DNA of 64,000 bases, taken from NCBI GenBank assembly GCA_028023455.1, contig JAQFVV010000995.1:62001-126000 (forward strand), in the 5' to 3' direction. This stretch comes from Epiperipatus broadwayi (lineage: Eukaryota > Onychophora > Udeonychophora > Euonychophora > Peripatidae). The notes below the pieces were generated by a model that worked only from the letters and a program-made list of their open reading frames with translations, did no database searches and was not told the DNA's origin. A program made the position numbers and the translations under genes. Below, piece after piece: positions 24,060 through 36,429 of the stretch (position 1 is its first letter; each line of letters begins with the position of its first letter).

Positions 24060-26690
24060 TTAATTTTAGTCTTAAATGGTCACAAATAATATCCCTCATC
24101 TAAAATTTTTACCATTTTATACATCTAACTATTTTAATTAGGACCCAAGCCACAAATATATATAATGTCTAATTTGATAAGATTGTTCAACTCTAGAAAC
24201 TTTTTTTATAGTCATTCAATACATTTACATGTCAATTTTTTTTTTAACAATGTTTTGTGTTTTTAATTCAAGTTTGTTTTATAATTTTATTATATTTTAA
24301 ATGAAAAAAAAAATGTTTTTTTTCTTAATTGTTGATTTGATTTTTTCCCCTTTAATTTATGAAAAATGTCATTAAAACACTAAATCTTTAGGTATTATAA
24401 TTTTTAATAATATGTTTTGATGAATAATTTTACAGTAATACTTATTCAATGTAAATAAATATCATAAATATGTGAAACTGTATTAACATATTTTATCAAT
24501 CAAATTTAAACATATGTATATATCTTTGCCAACAAGTCAAAGATGTATGCAATTAATATAAAACTAAATTCACTAAATCTTAACAATTTTGGATAAAAGT
24601 AATTATTAGATATTCCAGAACTAATCTGTAAATGTTGACATAGTATTTAATTTCCATTAATTATTCAAGCTTAGATGGGACTGGAGTAGAATAAACAGAT
24701 TGCAAAGGCATACTAATAAAATGTAAGCAGAAAAAGTCATGGTGCTTTAATTGGAATATATAAACACTTCTCTAGCTGAGTTATGATCACCAAAAAAAGT
24801 TTTAACTTCATACTTTTTTTTATTGATATATAAAATGTTTTTCTGCAGTGTTTTAAACAGTTGTCTTTAGTCAAATATATCTATAGATTTTTTTTCTGTA
24901 TTCTAATCAAACACATTCTGCACATGTGATGAGAGAAAGAGAGAGAGCTTGAAAATGATTTTTACGAAGTTCAAACATTTTAATATCAATATTTTTCTTT
25001 TAAAAAATGTAATATTAAAAGATTAATTTGGTAATTATATTTTACATATATAAAATAAAGTGAAGATCTGCCTATCCACTTACTAATAGGTCAATTTAAA
25101 AGATGCTGCTTTACCAGCAGGAGTGGTCCTAGAACCAAAATAATAGTTAGTGTGTCTTGTGTATGAATATATATATATTCTAAAAGAAAAAAATGTTAAG
25201 AGGGGGGGGGTGAAGAAAGGCAATTGTAATTTTTTCATTTATATTTATCTCTTATTTTTTGTTGTAGTAAATGAATTATTTGAACTTTTAATTTTTTTTT
25301 TTTTGGAATAAAATAAGTACAGCTCATGCAATAATTTGAAAACTAGTTTTTCAGAAAGAAAATTCCTATTTTAAATTTTATTATTAGAGTTTTTGAAATC
25401 AATAGTTTTAAGCTTAATTTTTTATGCAAACAGCTAAAATTATCTATTTTTAAACTTTAATGTTTGTAGCTTCTTCCAAAATAATTTTAAAATATTTTTA
25501 TCATTTTTATCTTAGTATGTTTTGAAATAAATGAATACAGCTATTTGCCATTTGAATTAAAATTATTTGTTTTTCCTGGGACCAAAATATGCATTCCAAG
25601 CGAACCATGAAGAGATATTATGAATATTAACAATAACATTTTTACTTTATAATTTAGAAAATTAATATATCAATTTTGTTACTTTTTCTCATATATATCC
25701 ACATAGGGAAGGTTTTAGATCATTTAGCTTTTTCACTTTACCAGCCATTTAACATTCTGGATTTACTATCAAAATAATTCTACAGCCATAATATTTATTG
25801 ATGAAATTAATTAGTAAAAATAATATATATATTGTTTAAAAGTATATCTTAGATAATAATAATATTATTCTTTTTCTTAAATATTTATTGGTTGTTTTAA
25901 TAAAGTGATTACAAGTTTGACATCGAAGATAAAACTATTAACTTTTTATTTTTATTTCCTCTATTTGGAGCAATAGTAGACTGATGGATTCTAGAGCTCA
26001 AGTTGGATCATTTCTAATGCAAATACTTCTTATGAAATCGCAACTAAAATCATACAGTTATTATTATATAAGCTTGCTTCATTATAAATTAGTTGCAATG
26101 AAGTCATTTTCACATCCTTTATATTTTTTTTTTTATAACTATTCCTTTTTATAAATAATCTATTAAAATAAATTGTATTTAAAAAATAGAGAGTAGATTG
26201 AAAAAAAAAAATATATTTTTCAATCACATTTTTTTTTAAAAAAAAAAATCTTTGAAATTCTAAATATGTAAGCAGTAAAAGTTTTCTTTTTTAATTTTTT
26301 TTTTTTTTTCAATAAAAGTCTCCTTTATAAGTTAATAAAAGAAATCTTTGTCTATTAAATTGCACCATTTATTAATGTTTTGATTTACAAAAACAAGAAG
26401 ATAACAATATAAACTTATTATAATGTTTAAGAAAAATAAATTTAGATTTATTAAATTTCTGATAATATAATAGTTTCAGTAAACATTGTAAAAATGACCC
26501 ATATTCAAAAATTTTTTTCAGTCTGGATTGTTCTGTAATATGATTTAAAATAAGGTAATTAGAAATAAAGCTTTTAAAAATTATTAACAATGTTTTAATT
26601 TATATATAATTATCTATTTGTTAGCAATTTGATAACAAGTAATTTTTCATTTAAAAACTATTTTCTTTTTTCTAATTGTATTTTTTTTTT
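24060..26690. other. intron sequence upstream of the SNAP25 exon
   Basis: AT-rich, with many homopolymer runs, a GA-rich microsatellite near 24930, a G-run near 25203 and (TA)n near 25165. Nothing coding. A branch point for the downstream acceptor would lie in the last ~60 bases, but I cannot place it with confidence. Confidence 0.5.
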
Positions 26691-26698
26691 TTTTTTAG

Positions 26699-26799
26699 AT
26701 TTCTTCGTTGATTAAAATCTCTTAACCATGGCAACTGATACTGACATGAGGAGTGAGCTGCAAGAGTTGCAGATGAAGGCCAATACAATTACTGATGAG
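26699..26799 (+). CDS. SNAP25: SNAP-25 synaptosomal-associated protein, first coding exon
   Basis: SNAP-25 is the Qb/Qc SNARE of the plasma membrane that pairs with syntaxin and synaptobrevin to drive exocytosis. The exon follows a long poly-T tract and AG at 26697-26698. After 29 bases of 5' UTR the start ATG is at 26728 in the context AACCATGG, and 24 codons follow to 26799: MATDTDMRSELQELQMKANT and then ITDE. This fits the start of animal SNAP-25, in which an acidic N-terminus leads into the first SNARE helix with a (R/K)xELxExQ...A...DE pattern. The donor is GTGAGA at 26800. The intron falls in phase 0 after the ...DE codons, where I recall the vertebrate gene also being split. Codon use is less AT-rich than the surroundings. 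No downstream exon (expected to begin SLESTRRML) was found in the remaining 37 kb. The coding part is 26728-26799. Confidence 0.85.
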
Positions 26800-26828
26800 G
26801 TGAGATTCTAAATGAGTTACGGTTTATT

Positions 26829-26865
26829 AGTGTGTGTGTGTGTGTGTGAGATATATATATAGACA
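26829..26865. repeat. (TG)n-(TA)n microsatellite just inside the intron
   Basis: GTGTGTGTGTGTGTGTGTGAG followed by ATATATATATA lies some 30 bases after the SNAP25 splice donor. Length variation here would be expected between individuals. Confidence 0.8.
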
Positions 26866-28750
26866 TAATTCTCATTTCACTGAAGTTACCCCTTAGTATA
26901 TAGTTTAGAATTAAAAAAAATTCATTCAATTTTAAATAAATTATATATTTATGATTTTTTTCTTGTAATTGACTGAATAAAACTTTTTATACAGAAAGTT
27001 TTTTTACAATTATATATTCATCTAAAGATCATATTCTGAATAAGAATGTTTCTAAATTCTAAATACGAGGGATGAATATTAAAGTGTCTTCCAGTGAGTT
27101 TTTGATCCATATTATTGCTATTTATATATCAGGGATGGCCAAGATGTTGACCATGGTCAATCAGTCAAGTGCGAAGATGATGTGAACATTGACAAATTAT
27201 AGTGATAAATTCAGAGCTAATTTGAATATAAAGAATAATAAAAAATTTAATTTCAAAATTATTCTCACTTAAAAATAGTTAAATTTAAAATAATACCTGT
27301 TGTTAGTGTCAATCTCAAAAATAAACTGAGGTTGGAAGAAGCTGGAAAGAAATTATTTTTGTGTAATGCTAAAGTTAAAATTCTTAGAAATATTTAATCC
27401 CCCCCCCCCCTCCTGAGTAAAAATGAAAATAACTTCTCCTGGAGAAACTAGGATTTTAATGAACTGATTTTAAAACAAAGAAGTTATGAACTTTTTAAAA
27501 TAATTCATCTAGCTAGCAAATAATCCCCAAGGAGATTTAAAAATAACTCAGGACTTTTTCCTATCTATAAAAGAAAGAAGGTGTCAAAACAAGAAACAAA
27601 CTTTATGTCAAATTAGTGTAAAGACTGTTAGCAGAGAAAATGTGTGGGGTTTTCCAAGGCACAGAAATAGAAGACTTTTGTAAAATATTATATATTTTTT
27701 TCTCCCTAGCAAATTTTTGTCACCACACTAGGATGAGGATGTGTTTTAAATTTTCTTACTTGTATTTACTTATTAATTATACAAGTGAATCAAAAAATAC
27801 AAAAAAACAAATTTTTTTTTATAAAAATCAAAAAACAAATTCAGGATTTATTATATTTTGGTAAAAATATTGATTGATTAACTTTAATTTTGTATAAGTT
27901 ATAAAGCCATGTTTAATTACTCCAGCAAAAAGAGAACAGAAAGAAAGTTAAATATAAAAAGATATTTTAAGTAAAGAGCAATGAAAAAAGATTGCTGAAG
28001 GATAAAATAAAATGGAAATGATAATTCAATAAATGTCTGTTAGATTAATTGTAGAAAAAAATAGCATTGTTTAATTAGAGTATTTTAAAACTAATTAAAC
28101 AAAAGAGTAAAGAAGAATTGTTAATACAATTAATATCAAAAAAACTAATTCGGTGAAAGGAATGTGCATGTATACAATTAAAGCTTAATGGATGTTTTTG
28201 GTAAAAGTTTTAATTCTAACATGGAATAGCCCGAAGAAAAATAGTGATCATCAATTATAATATTAATACCGAATATGAAACAGTGATAGATATAAATAGA
28301 GTGTACAGAAAAGAGCAGTGTGCTTTTTTTACTTTTCATGAATTTTGCTGCCTGTTATTACATATATTGGACTTTTGAAAAAGGATCTGGAGTGAAACTG
28401 TCCAGAAAGTTATAGTGATTTTTTGCCATGAGGGAATTGTTCCCAGAGACTGTGCTTCTGTAGATACCAATAGCCAGATAGGGCAAAAACAGACCACAGA
28501 TCTTTTTATTTGTGTAAGCCTGACAGGCTCCAGTAGAATTGTGCAGAAAAAGGCTGTGAGTATAATTAATTTGTAATTATTTTAACTTAGGCCTAAGAAT
28601 AGTGATGACTGATGTTAGTCTATTATCACCAGTGAATATTACTTTTATGGAAAACAGTAATTACAATCAAAGACTTATTGATTACGTTTATAAATGCCAA
28701 ACTTTTAGAGATCTCTGTTTTATGTGTTTAAAAGTTAATAAATATTTTTT
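26866..28750. other. SNAP25 intron sequence, nothing identified
   Basis: AT-rich with a C-run at about 27401-27411. A less AT-rich patch at 28375-28560 may be an old repeat but has no readable motif. Confidence 0.45.
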
Positions 28751-28761
28751 CATCTTTACTA

Positions 28762-30125
28762 GTGATAATTTTTTTTAGTCTTGTATTATTATTTTTTTGT
28801 TATTTGTTGGCAAGTAAACACAACAGGATTACAATGAATAAACCAAGTACAAGAGTGCAAAAAATAAAAACTTATCACTATCACAATGAATGGCAAAATA
28901 ATTTTATTATTATGAAGAAAAACAAATGTATATGTATTATTTGCAGTATGCATATGGCTTTACCAAAGAATGCAACTGTTGAAAGACATTTTCGCACTGT
29001 TTATAAAAATTATGAAGATGATTATCCATGAGGCATTGCATTAAGAAAAGATAAAGTACAACAGCTAAAGACCCAACTCACTATGCAACAAAAAATTTTT
29101 GTCAAGTACAATACAAGCTCAAAAACTGCTATGACTGCATCATTCAAAGCTGCTGAAACTTTTATTAAACACAATATGCTCTTTCAAGATGGACAAATAG
29201 GGAAAGAAGCCTTCATCAAAGTTGGTGAAGTATTATTTGGAAAATTTTAAGAATAAATCTGAAATAATGACTTCTATCAACAGTATGTCATTATCACGAA
29301 ACATAATCACGTGTAGGATAGAAAAAAATTAATTGAAATCCTGGAAGAGATTTTACATAAAAACATTAACAATTGTAACTTTTTATTACTACAGTTTGAC
29401 AAATTTACTGATTATACAGGTATTGCACAATTATGTATTTTTATTCGCACGGTTTTTGATATGTCAGCCACAGAAGAATTATTAACAATTATTCCAATTC
29501 AAAGAAGGATAAGAGATCAAGATATCTATGATTTACTCAAGAATTACATTGTACAAATGAATTTTCCATTTCATAAATTAGTATCAATAACTACCGACGA
29601 AACTCCTGCAATGATTGGCAGTAAAATTGATTTTGTTACTCTGTGTAAAAATGATACTGTTATACCTAGTTTTACAGACTATCATTGTATTATACATCAT
29701 CATGCCTTGTGCTCAAAAAGTATTGAAATTTAATCATGTTATGACTGTTGCCTTCAAAATTGTTAATAAAATAAGTTCAAAAAACTTGTTACGTCATCAA
29801 TTCTGGGATTTACTAAAGGAATGCAAAAGTGAACATAATGAATTATTACATATTGACATAAGAAAAGTTGAGCAAAATTTTTAATCAGATTCAGAGAATT
29901 TCTATCACAAATAATATAATTTTTGGAAACTAAAGGTGATTCATATTCACAATTTGAATGACAAAGAATGACTTCTTGACCTCACCTTTTTCTGTAATAT
30001 TACAAAAAAAAGAAAAGAATAAAACAATAATACTTATGATAGGCACTTTGAAGTCATTCAAGATAAAATTAAATATGCTTGTAATACAACTGATGCATCA
30101 TGAATTAAAACTATTTCCAAAATAT
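28762..30125 (+). pseudogene. hAT-like transposase remnant (GTF2IRD2/SCAND3-like group)
   Basis: Plus strand, in several frames. From 28834 a start codon leads into HNEWQNNFIIMKKNKCICII with CSMHMALPKN and RHFRTVYKNY, a BED-like zinc-finger pattern CxxC...HxxxxH-type (the last histidine changed). Further on come TASFKAAETFIKH (29135), EILHKNINNCNFLLLQFDKF (29350), IAQLCIFIRTVFDMSATEEL (29425), FHKLVSITTDETPAMIGSK (29570), where the second catalytic aspartate lies, and YHCIIHHHALCSK. LMIGTLKSFKIKLNM near 30030 continues the helical domain. This order is that of transposon-derived proteins of the GTF2IRD2/SCAND3 type. An in-frame stop at about 29029 and others later show it is a dead copy. The C-terminal dimerisation region was not seen. 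Confidence 0.85.
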
Positions 30126-32290
30126 GGTTGATGAGTCTAAAGATAGAAAGAATCTAATCTACAAAAAATATGTTGAAATATAATATTCCTAATAAATGAA
30201 TTTGAAGAGTTTTGGCACTTGCAGATGATCTGCATAAAAGAATAATGCTTAGTACTTCAATCGCAGAGAGCTGTACAAATTTTATAGCTCTCAGAAAAGC
30301 TTATTGGTCAGCATGTGATTCACTCAATATTACTTACATAATCAATGTGCGTTTAAGAAATTTATAATTACAATAAAGAATAGGAAAATGTTCCTAAATA
30401 ATCAAAAGAAAATACCTGATTAACACTGAAATTAATAGAGAAAGACAGATGTTGCTTCCAATCAAAATTTGTAGACAGCCAGTAAAAAAGCGATTGACAA
30501 ATGGATCCGTGTAATCCTTATAGCTGAGAACAATAGAAAGTGCTCATTGCAAAAGTTAAAACACTATTACTGATTGAGAAAATGTTTTAAGAGTTTAGAT
30601 GTAAATGGGAACCAATTCAAGTTGAAAAGAAAGATAGAAATACCTGATGGACTTAATAATAATAATAAACCAAAAAAAAAAAAGAAGCCATTATTCATAG
30701 TAGAAGATAAAATGAAAAATGTTACTGGGAAGAGAGTAATTTGATCCACTAAGAATTAAATTAATTATAGTAAATAGAATCAGTATTGGGAGCACAAAGT
30801 TAAAAATAGTGTTTCAAGATTATTTAAAAAGAAAGCAGGATTAATTTAAATGTTGCTGGAATCGTGTGAGTTATATAAAGTACCATTTGTGCAGTAATCA
30901 AAAGCTTGAGAATAAAAGCAAAAATTTAATAGAAAGGGGAATATTAGAACCTAATGAAAATTATAAATGGTTAATTCTATCATTATGGTTTCAAAGTCTA
31001 ACAGCAAAATACATTTGTACCATTAAAAAAGAATACCTACCCAGTGTCAAATATGAGAGAAGTTTTAACTTCATTGTAAAAAGTCATTTTTTCATGCTGT
31101 GATGATTATAAATTTATTAAACGCATTTTAGCATTTTATACGCATATTATCGAGGTTATAGCCTCATTTTTTTTTTTTAATAGATATTTTATTGCAACTC
31201 ACTGCTTACCCAAACTTTGTATCACATTTGTTATTACAATTAAAAATGAATTTTTAATAAAATCTATGAAAAAAAAATACTATTATGATAAAAGTAGCAC
31301 AGATTATTATTATTTTTAATTTTTAATCTTTAAATATAATATTTAAAACAATTTTTTTATTTATTCTAATAATTTTTGAGATGGGGGAGGGGTTAAATCA
31401 TGATTGTAATAATAGTGTAACTCTCATATTGTGATACTAGAATTAATTTTATTAAGGTGTTTGGCAGCAAAACTATTATTCTTTTAGGCAGAGGCCCTAA
31501 ACTACTCCTTACTTGAATAGTATAAAGAAATAAAAAGTTGCTATTAAATGCTTAAGGATGTTAGTTTCAGCTTTGAATTCTACTTCATCCAGAAATCAAG
31601 ACAAAATCCAGAAATCAATCTGGAAATGGGGTTATTATAACACTCTACAATCTGATATCCATTGATTACTAAAACATTAGATGGTTTTAGGATAGGGTGA
31701 ATTGAACTGTTCTTAAAAGCATATGAGAAAGTCATATGATATTATTGTTGGTATTAGTTATTTAATTTTTTTTTCAAATGTGACTTCAAATGATATTAAC
31801 TGAAATGCTTGATTTGTTGTTGTTTTTTAATATTGTTTTTTCTTAACAATAAAAATTATAAGAGAAGTAATGACTGTGAAGTTATTTTATTCATTTTGAG
31901 TAGTAGCAACAACAAAAAATATTATTGTATTAGTTGTTTGCAGCATTTTCATATAATTTAACATGTCTTAGTGAAAGGTATTGGCCACAGATATGTAATT
32001 TAAATGCCTATTTTGTGATTCATAAAAAGGTTGTAATAACTAAATCTTTTATTACTCTTTTGGTTGTAGGAAAATATCTATAAATGAAAAACTTTCTTAT
32101 TACAATACTGCCCAATCTTCTCTTTCAAAAGTCCTTTATGAATGACTGATTGTTGAAGAGATTTTTGGCATGCAGTGGACTTTTTAAAATTATTTTAACT
32201 TTTCTAGCTATTAATAGGAATGAACGATTTGATATTTTGAATCTGAATTCTGTAAAATACTCGAATGTGGCTACTGCTATTCTGATAATA
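30126..32290. other. unassigned intron sequence, a few protein-like patches
   Basis: From about 30205 one plus frame reads VLADDLHKRIMLSTSIAESC and continues for some 30 residues, and a 78-codon frame lies at 30866-31102. Neither has a motif I can name. They may be the decayed tail of the neighbouring hAT element. The rest is AT-rich filler. Confidence 0.35.
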
Positions 32291-32294
32291 CAGG

Positions 32295-32839
32295 AAATGA
32301 TGTAATAAATGTCACATGATCATCATTTCTTATGCTTGCTTATAACTTATTAAAATAGGCAAAACTCTGTTTTAATAATAATTATAAGCAAGCATAAGAA
32401 ATGGTGATCATGTGATGTTTGTTGGCTTAAAACCAATCCTGCCTAATAGGATAGTGGTGTCTATGGTTATTAAAGAACCAAAGTCACCAAAATGTATAGA
32501 TACTGAAATGAGTTCAGACCTGTATGACTATATAAGCTAATGAATGATTGAAAATATTATAGTGTTTTCAATTTAAGACTCATAGTTTTGTAGTAAAGTA
32601 GAGATAAAAATTGTCTGCTAGAGGGTTGCATTAGATCCTAAGATCTAGGTGCAATGCTCTCAGATCCAAGGCTCCTCACTGATGAAGGACACAAACCAGA
32701 AACTAGTCTGGGGATATTGGATGAGTAGGCACTAGATGGGGATTTTATGCACTAGCCTTCTGGCATCCGTTGATTACTCTGGCTTGCATTGAGTGGCAAT
32801 ACATATAGAGAGTTTTGCCTGTTTTAAATGATGTAATAA
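32295..32839 (+). mobile_element. solo Penelope-LTR-like element with 14-bp target duplication
   Basis: AAATGATGTAATAA at 32295-32308 is repeated exactly at 32826-32839, bounding a 517-bp insertion. Its left part is an imperfect palindrome: ATGATCATCATTTCTTATGC and the following bases are inverted at about 32356-32413 around GGCAAAACTCT. Its right part is about 200 bp shared with the element at 54.5 kb, including a hammerhead core and the block CTGGCATCCGTTGATTACTC. Such hammerhead-bearing terminal repeats are known from Penelope-like elements, whose target duplications are also of this length. It has no coding sequence, so it would be a solo or non-autonomous copy. Confidence 0.8.
32664..32722 (+). 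ncRNA. hammerhead ribozyme motif, probably weakened
   Basis: CTGATGA is at 32679-32685 and GAAA at 32699-32702. ACTAGTC gives the two-pair stem III of minimal type I hammerheads, with cleavage predicted after C32708. Stem I is CCTCA (32674-32678) with TGGGG (32709-32713), then an internal loop, then ATCCAA (32664-32669) with TTGGAT (32717-32722). Stem II is poor: AGGACACAAACCA keeps only two G-C pairs. The sister copy at 54.5 kb has three. Confidence 0.65.
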
Positions 32840-35105
32840 CTGCAGTGTATATATTCTTCGTTTTGAACTATTATTGTTTTTATTCATTGTAATAATTTAA
32901 TACATTTGTTGCATAGATTGATAATTGTTTAATAAAATTATTTATTTTAATTTGTAAGAATATATATATTTGAAAAATACAGTATAATTATTTTTTATTT
33001 TAATTAATTTAACTCTGGTATTGAGAGGAATTATTGATTGAAAAATTAAATTTCAGCAGTCAGAAGTTTAACTAGGATTTTCGTGTACGTTTAATTGTTT
33101 TCCGAATAATAAATATACAGTATATTAGTAAAATCATTGCATTGTCTTATAATTGGTTGACTGTTTGAAAATGAGCCGAATAGATGGTTTTTTTTTCCTC
33201 TTTGATGTATAATTACAATGTATGAAGCACACCATGGTATCTCTATAATTGCATTACTAGCTTTTATAAGCAAAACAACAATAGTAAAATTATTTATCAA
33301 AATTTGTATTTTTCAAATTTTAATTAGCATTTTTTAAAAAAATAATTTTTCTTTTCTTCATTATTAAAGATGCAGTATAGCTTTAATTATTGTTTAATTA
33401 AAATAAGTTTTTATTCTAGTTACGCGTGTTCCTTATATGTGTGTGTATTCAGATACTGACTTGCTTTGTAAATCAGCATCTTTATTGAACTGCCCTCTAT
33501 ATTAGTTTAAATTATGATATAGTACATGGTTATCTATTAGTATCTATTCATTCATTCTGTTCATGTGAAAAGATAAGCAATTTTAAATAGTCAAATGCAG
33601 AATGAAAAATATCTAGAATCCCCCCACAGAGAAGACAGCAATAACTACAGCTCCTGATTATTAAAAATGTTTACGTTTTTTTTTTTTTACACTTTTGCTT
33701 ATAATAAAAAAAAAAAGTTAGATACTAGTTGTATGTATCTTATAGCTTTAAACAATCATTTTCTAAAACTAAATAAACTACTTTAAGCATTAAATTGTCA
33801 ATATTAACTTAAACTGCCCAGACAATATTAATAAGTGATTGGACAGTGCACCCATTGCTATTATTACCTCCTCCCCATCAAACTATACTCTGTGAAATTA
33901 TGATCATAGCTATCACAAGATATCAGCACTCACTCTTTGGGTAAGAGGCATCTTTGTGCAAGATAAATTTTAATGCCTCCCCCCCCTCTTCTATTCTTAT
34001 AAATAAAATTTTTAAATTAAAGTACATTTATCCCCAGAACTTTCACAAGAAAAACTTAAAATATGGCTTTAGTCATGTAATATGTTTGGTGAATAATGTA
34101 TGTGTTGTATTTATTTATTTCTATAAAATAAAGTGGAGATTAAAACACATGCTAAAATAAAACACATTAATGTTTAAAAAAAATTTTTTTTTTAAATAGT
34201 AATTAAATAATATCTTAAAACAAAAACATTTATTCATTAAAAATAGTTCATAATTCTTTGAAAACTCATTCTAAATCTCTCATGCATAAATTTATTCATG
34301 TTTACTATTAACAACGTTATATTTCTTCAATAATAAAATATTTATACTATTATTATTTTTTATATGTGTGGTATTCCATTATTAGTAACTATAATTTATT
34401 ACATATAGTGCAATATTTTGTTTATTGATATAACTTACATTTCTTTAGGATTATCAAACAAAGTCAGTTTTAAATAATATAGCTGATAAATTGTTTGTTT
34501 AAAAAATCTATTAGTTATTTTTAATTCATAATTTCCCACACATAGTTTCATTTGTTTTCCTTCAATAATACAATTTTTACACTTATATATTATTTTATTT
34601 TTTAATGCTTATTAATAATTAAGTTGTATTATGTACAATATACTTTATTATAGAGTCTGACAATTAGGGATTTAGCCAGGATTTATTTCAGGGAAAAAAT
34701 TGTAAATGTTCATACTTAGATTGTTTATTCAATTGATTTTTAGAAGTCATTAAAACATCTTGCACTATATTTTGTTTATTCATAGGTTATGTTGGACAAC
34801 TAAAAACAATCAAACACTTGTTTTGTTCCACTAGATACATTTTCTAGACTTTGTCAGTATTGCAGTCTTGTAGCATTTTTATTATGATGAAGAGAATTTC
34901 ATTAAATAATATCGTTATCATAAAATTTGTTAAGAATTAAAGATTTGACATGTAATGATATCATTTTAAAAATTATGTTTTTTTACTCATTCTGTTTTTC
35001 TTAGATTTGAACCATAGCATAGATTATGACTCAATTATGAATTTTAGCTAGAGAACAAATCTGAATCCACATAATAAGGAAAAGCTGTTTAGCAAAATGT
35101 ATGGT
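32840..35105. other. intron sequence, nothing identified
   Basis: AT-rich sequence with no readable domain on either strand. Poly-T and poly-A runs near 33679 and 34175. Confidence 0.45.
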
Positions 35106-35107
35106 AC

Positions 35108-36254
35108 TTATAACCTAATCGGACTTGACCACTTGATGGCGTTCTGGCTCGCCAAAACACCTAACAAATGCCGTTTACAAGGCCTTCATTACGGCTATAG
35201 AAAACATTTAATGTTTGTCTTAGCCATTAGAAGGCTGTTGATAATGATGTAATGCAGAAATAATACGGCCTATTTTTGCTTCGTGACAGTTATTGTGAAT
35301 CCACACACTTATCTTTCATGTACAGTTTGATATATATGTGTGTATATTTTGATTAGTCAAATTTTTACAATATACGTTACACAATCTTTATATTTGTAAT
35401 GAATTTAAGAAACCTGACTTTATAGTAATTTTCCAAATGGCCACACCCTTATTTAGAGAAGGTGTAATGTGTAAAAGCTTGCTGAGAGTACGTCAAAGGA
35501 ATTCGGCCAAGTTCATGTGCGAAATCTTGTTTTCACGTGAAATAGCACGTAGTTCATAAAATGTGTGTCGATCGTAACTTTTTCCGCAGTTGCCGAAAAC
35601 AGAAGCCAAGTATTTCTGCTGTCCAAATAAAAATATACACGATTTTTTGTAAATTTCATAGAAAGCACATATTATAAACATGTTTAATAAGTAAAGAAGA
35701 CATTTATATGTGTTTGTTGTTGTTTAAAAAAGTTTGAGTTTCTTTCTTTTGTCCGACTACGGTTACAATATTTTTTATTTTAGCATTACAAACAACAGAA
35801 CACTAACCCTAACCCTACACAGTTGTTTTGTTATGTAGAAAGCAATAATTAAGGGAAAGGAGGAATGATGATAATTTGTCCAAAAACAGCGATTTAAAAA
35901 AAAAAAAAAAAAGGTTGTCGTTTACCAATAATTAAGCGAAAGACATCACTAAATAGACATCACAGAGTAGCACCTTTGTCAAAAAACAGCGATTTAAAAA
36001 TGAAAAAAAAGCTTGTCATTTACTAAATCCAAAATTAAAATTAAACAACTTTTTAAATAAAAAAAGTTATATAAATTAACGTTAAACAACTTTTTAAATA
36101 AAAAAAAGTTATAGCAATCAATAAATTAATAACAACAACAAAAAAACAAAAAAACAGCGTTTTGATTTAAAAATAACGTGGCCCCGAACATTGTATTGTA
36201 TTATTTTTGACTGCCAACAACACCATCAAGTGGCTAAGCCCGATTACGTTATAA
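35108..36254. mobile_element. non-autonomous DNA transposon, ~30-bp inverted ends
   Basis: The left end CCTAATCGGACTTGACCACT and following TGATGGCGTT (35114-35143) is matched in inverse at 36219-36248 (CGTAATCGGGCTTAGCCACT and TGATGGTGTT), with four differences. TTATAA flanks both ends (35108-35113, 36249-36254). Because TTATAA is its own inverse it may be target duplication or part of the ends. The interior is less AT-rich, has a 62-codon minus-strand frame at 35493-35681 with no known motif, and contains internal direct repeats (ACAGCGATTTAAAAA twice; AAACAACTTTTTAAATAAAA twice). The superfamily is undetermined. Confidence 0.8.
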
Positions 36255-36339
36255 TTACCAAATGTATAAAAAGATAATATGGCATAATAAAAAAAAAGAA
36301 GATAATATTGTTATTAAAAAAGTTTTTCACAAGATAACA

Positions 36340-36425
36340 TTGGGATCAATCCTAGGACCTCACATTCCAGAGTCAGACACTCTATCATTTCTCTAAATTA
36401 AAATACCATTGATAAAGACAATTTC
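36340..36425 (-). mobile_element. second tRNA-derived SINE fragment
   Basis: On the minus strand, ATGATAGAGTGTCTGACTCT and GGAATGTGAGGTCCTAGGAT then TGATCCC reads like a tRNA: D-arm A-box remnant, a five-base anticodon stem (CTGAC) with loop TCTGGAA (anticodon TGG, proline-like), and a B box degraded to GGATTGATCCC. No acceptor stem is visible and several stem pairs are lost, so this is a SINE or tRNA relic rather than a working tRNA gene. It differs from the 4.9/12.6/50.6-kb family. Confidence 0.55.
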
Positions 36426-36429
36426 ATCA

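Noticed and set aside
35803-35818. CTAACCCTAACCCTA, similar to the telomere repeat CCCTAA
   Set aside because: Only about two units inside a DNA transposon; too short to be an interstitial telomere tract.
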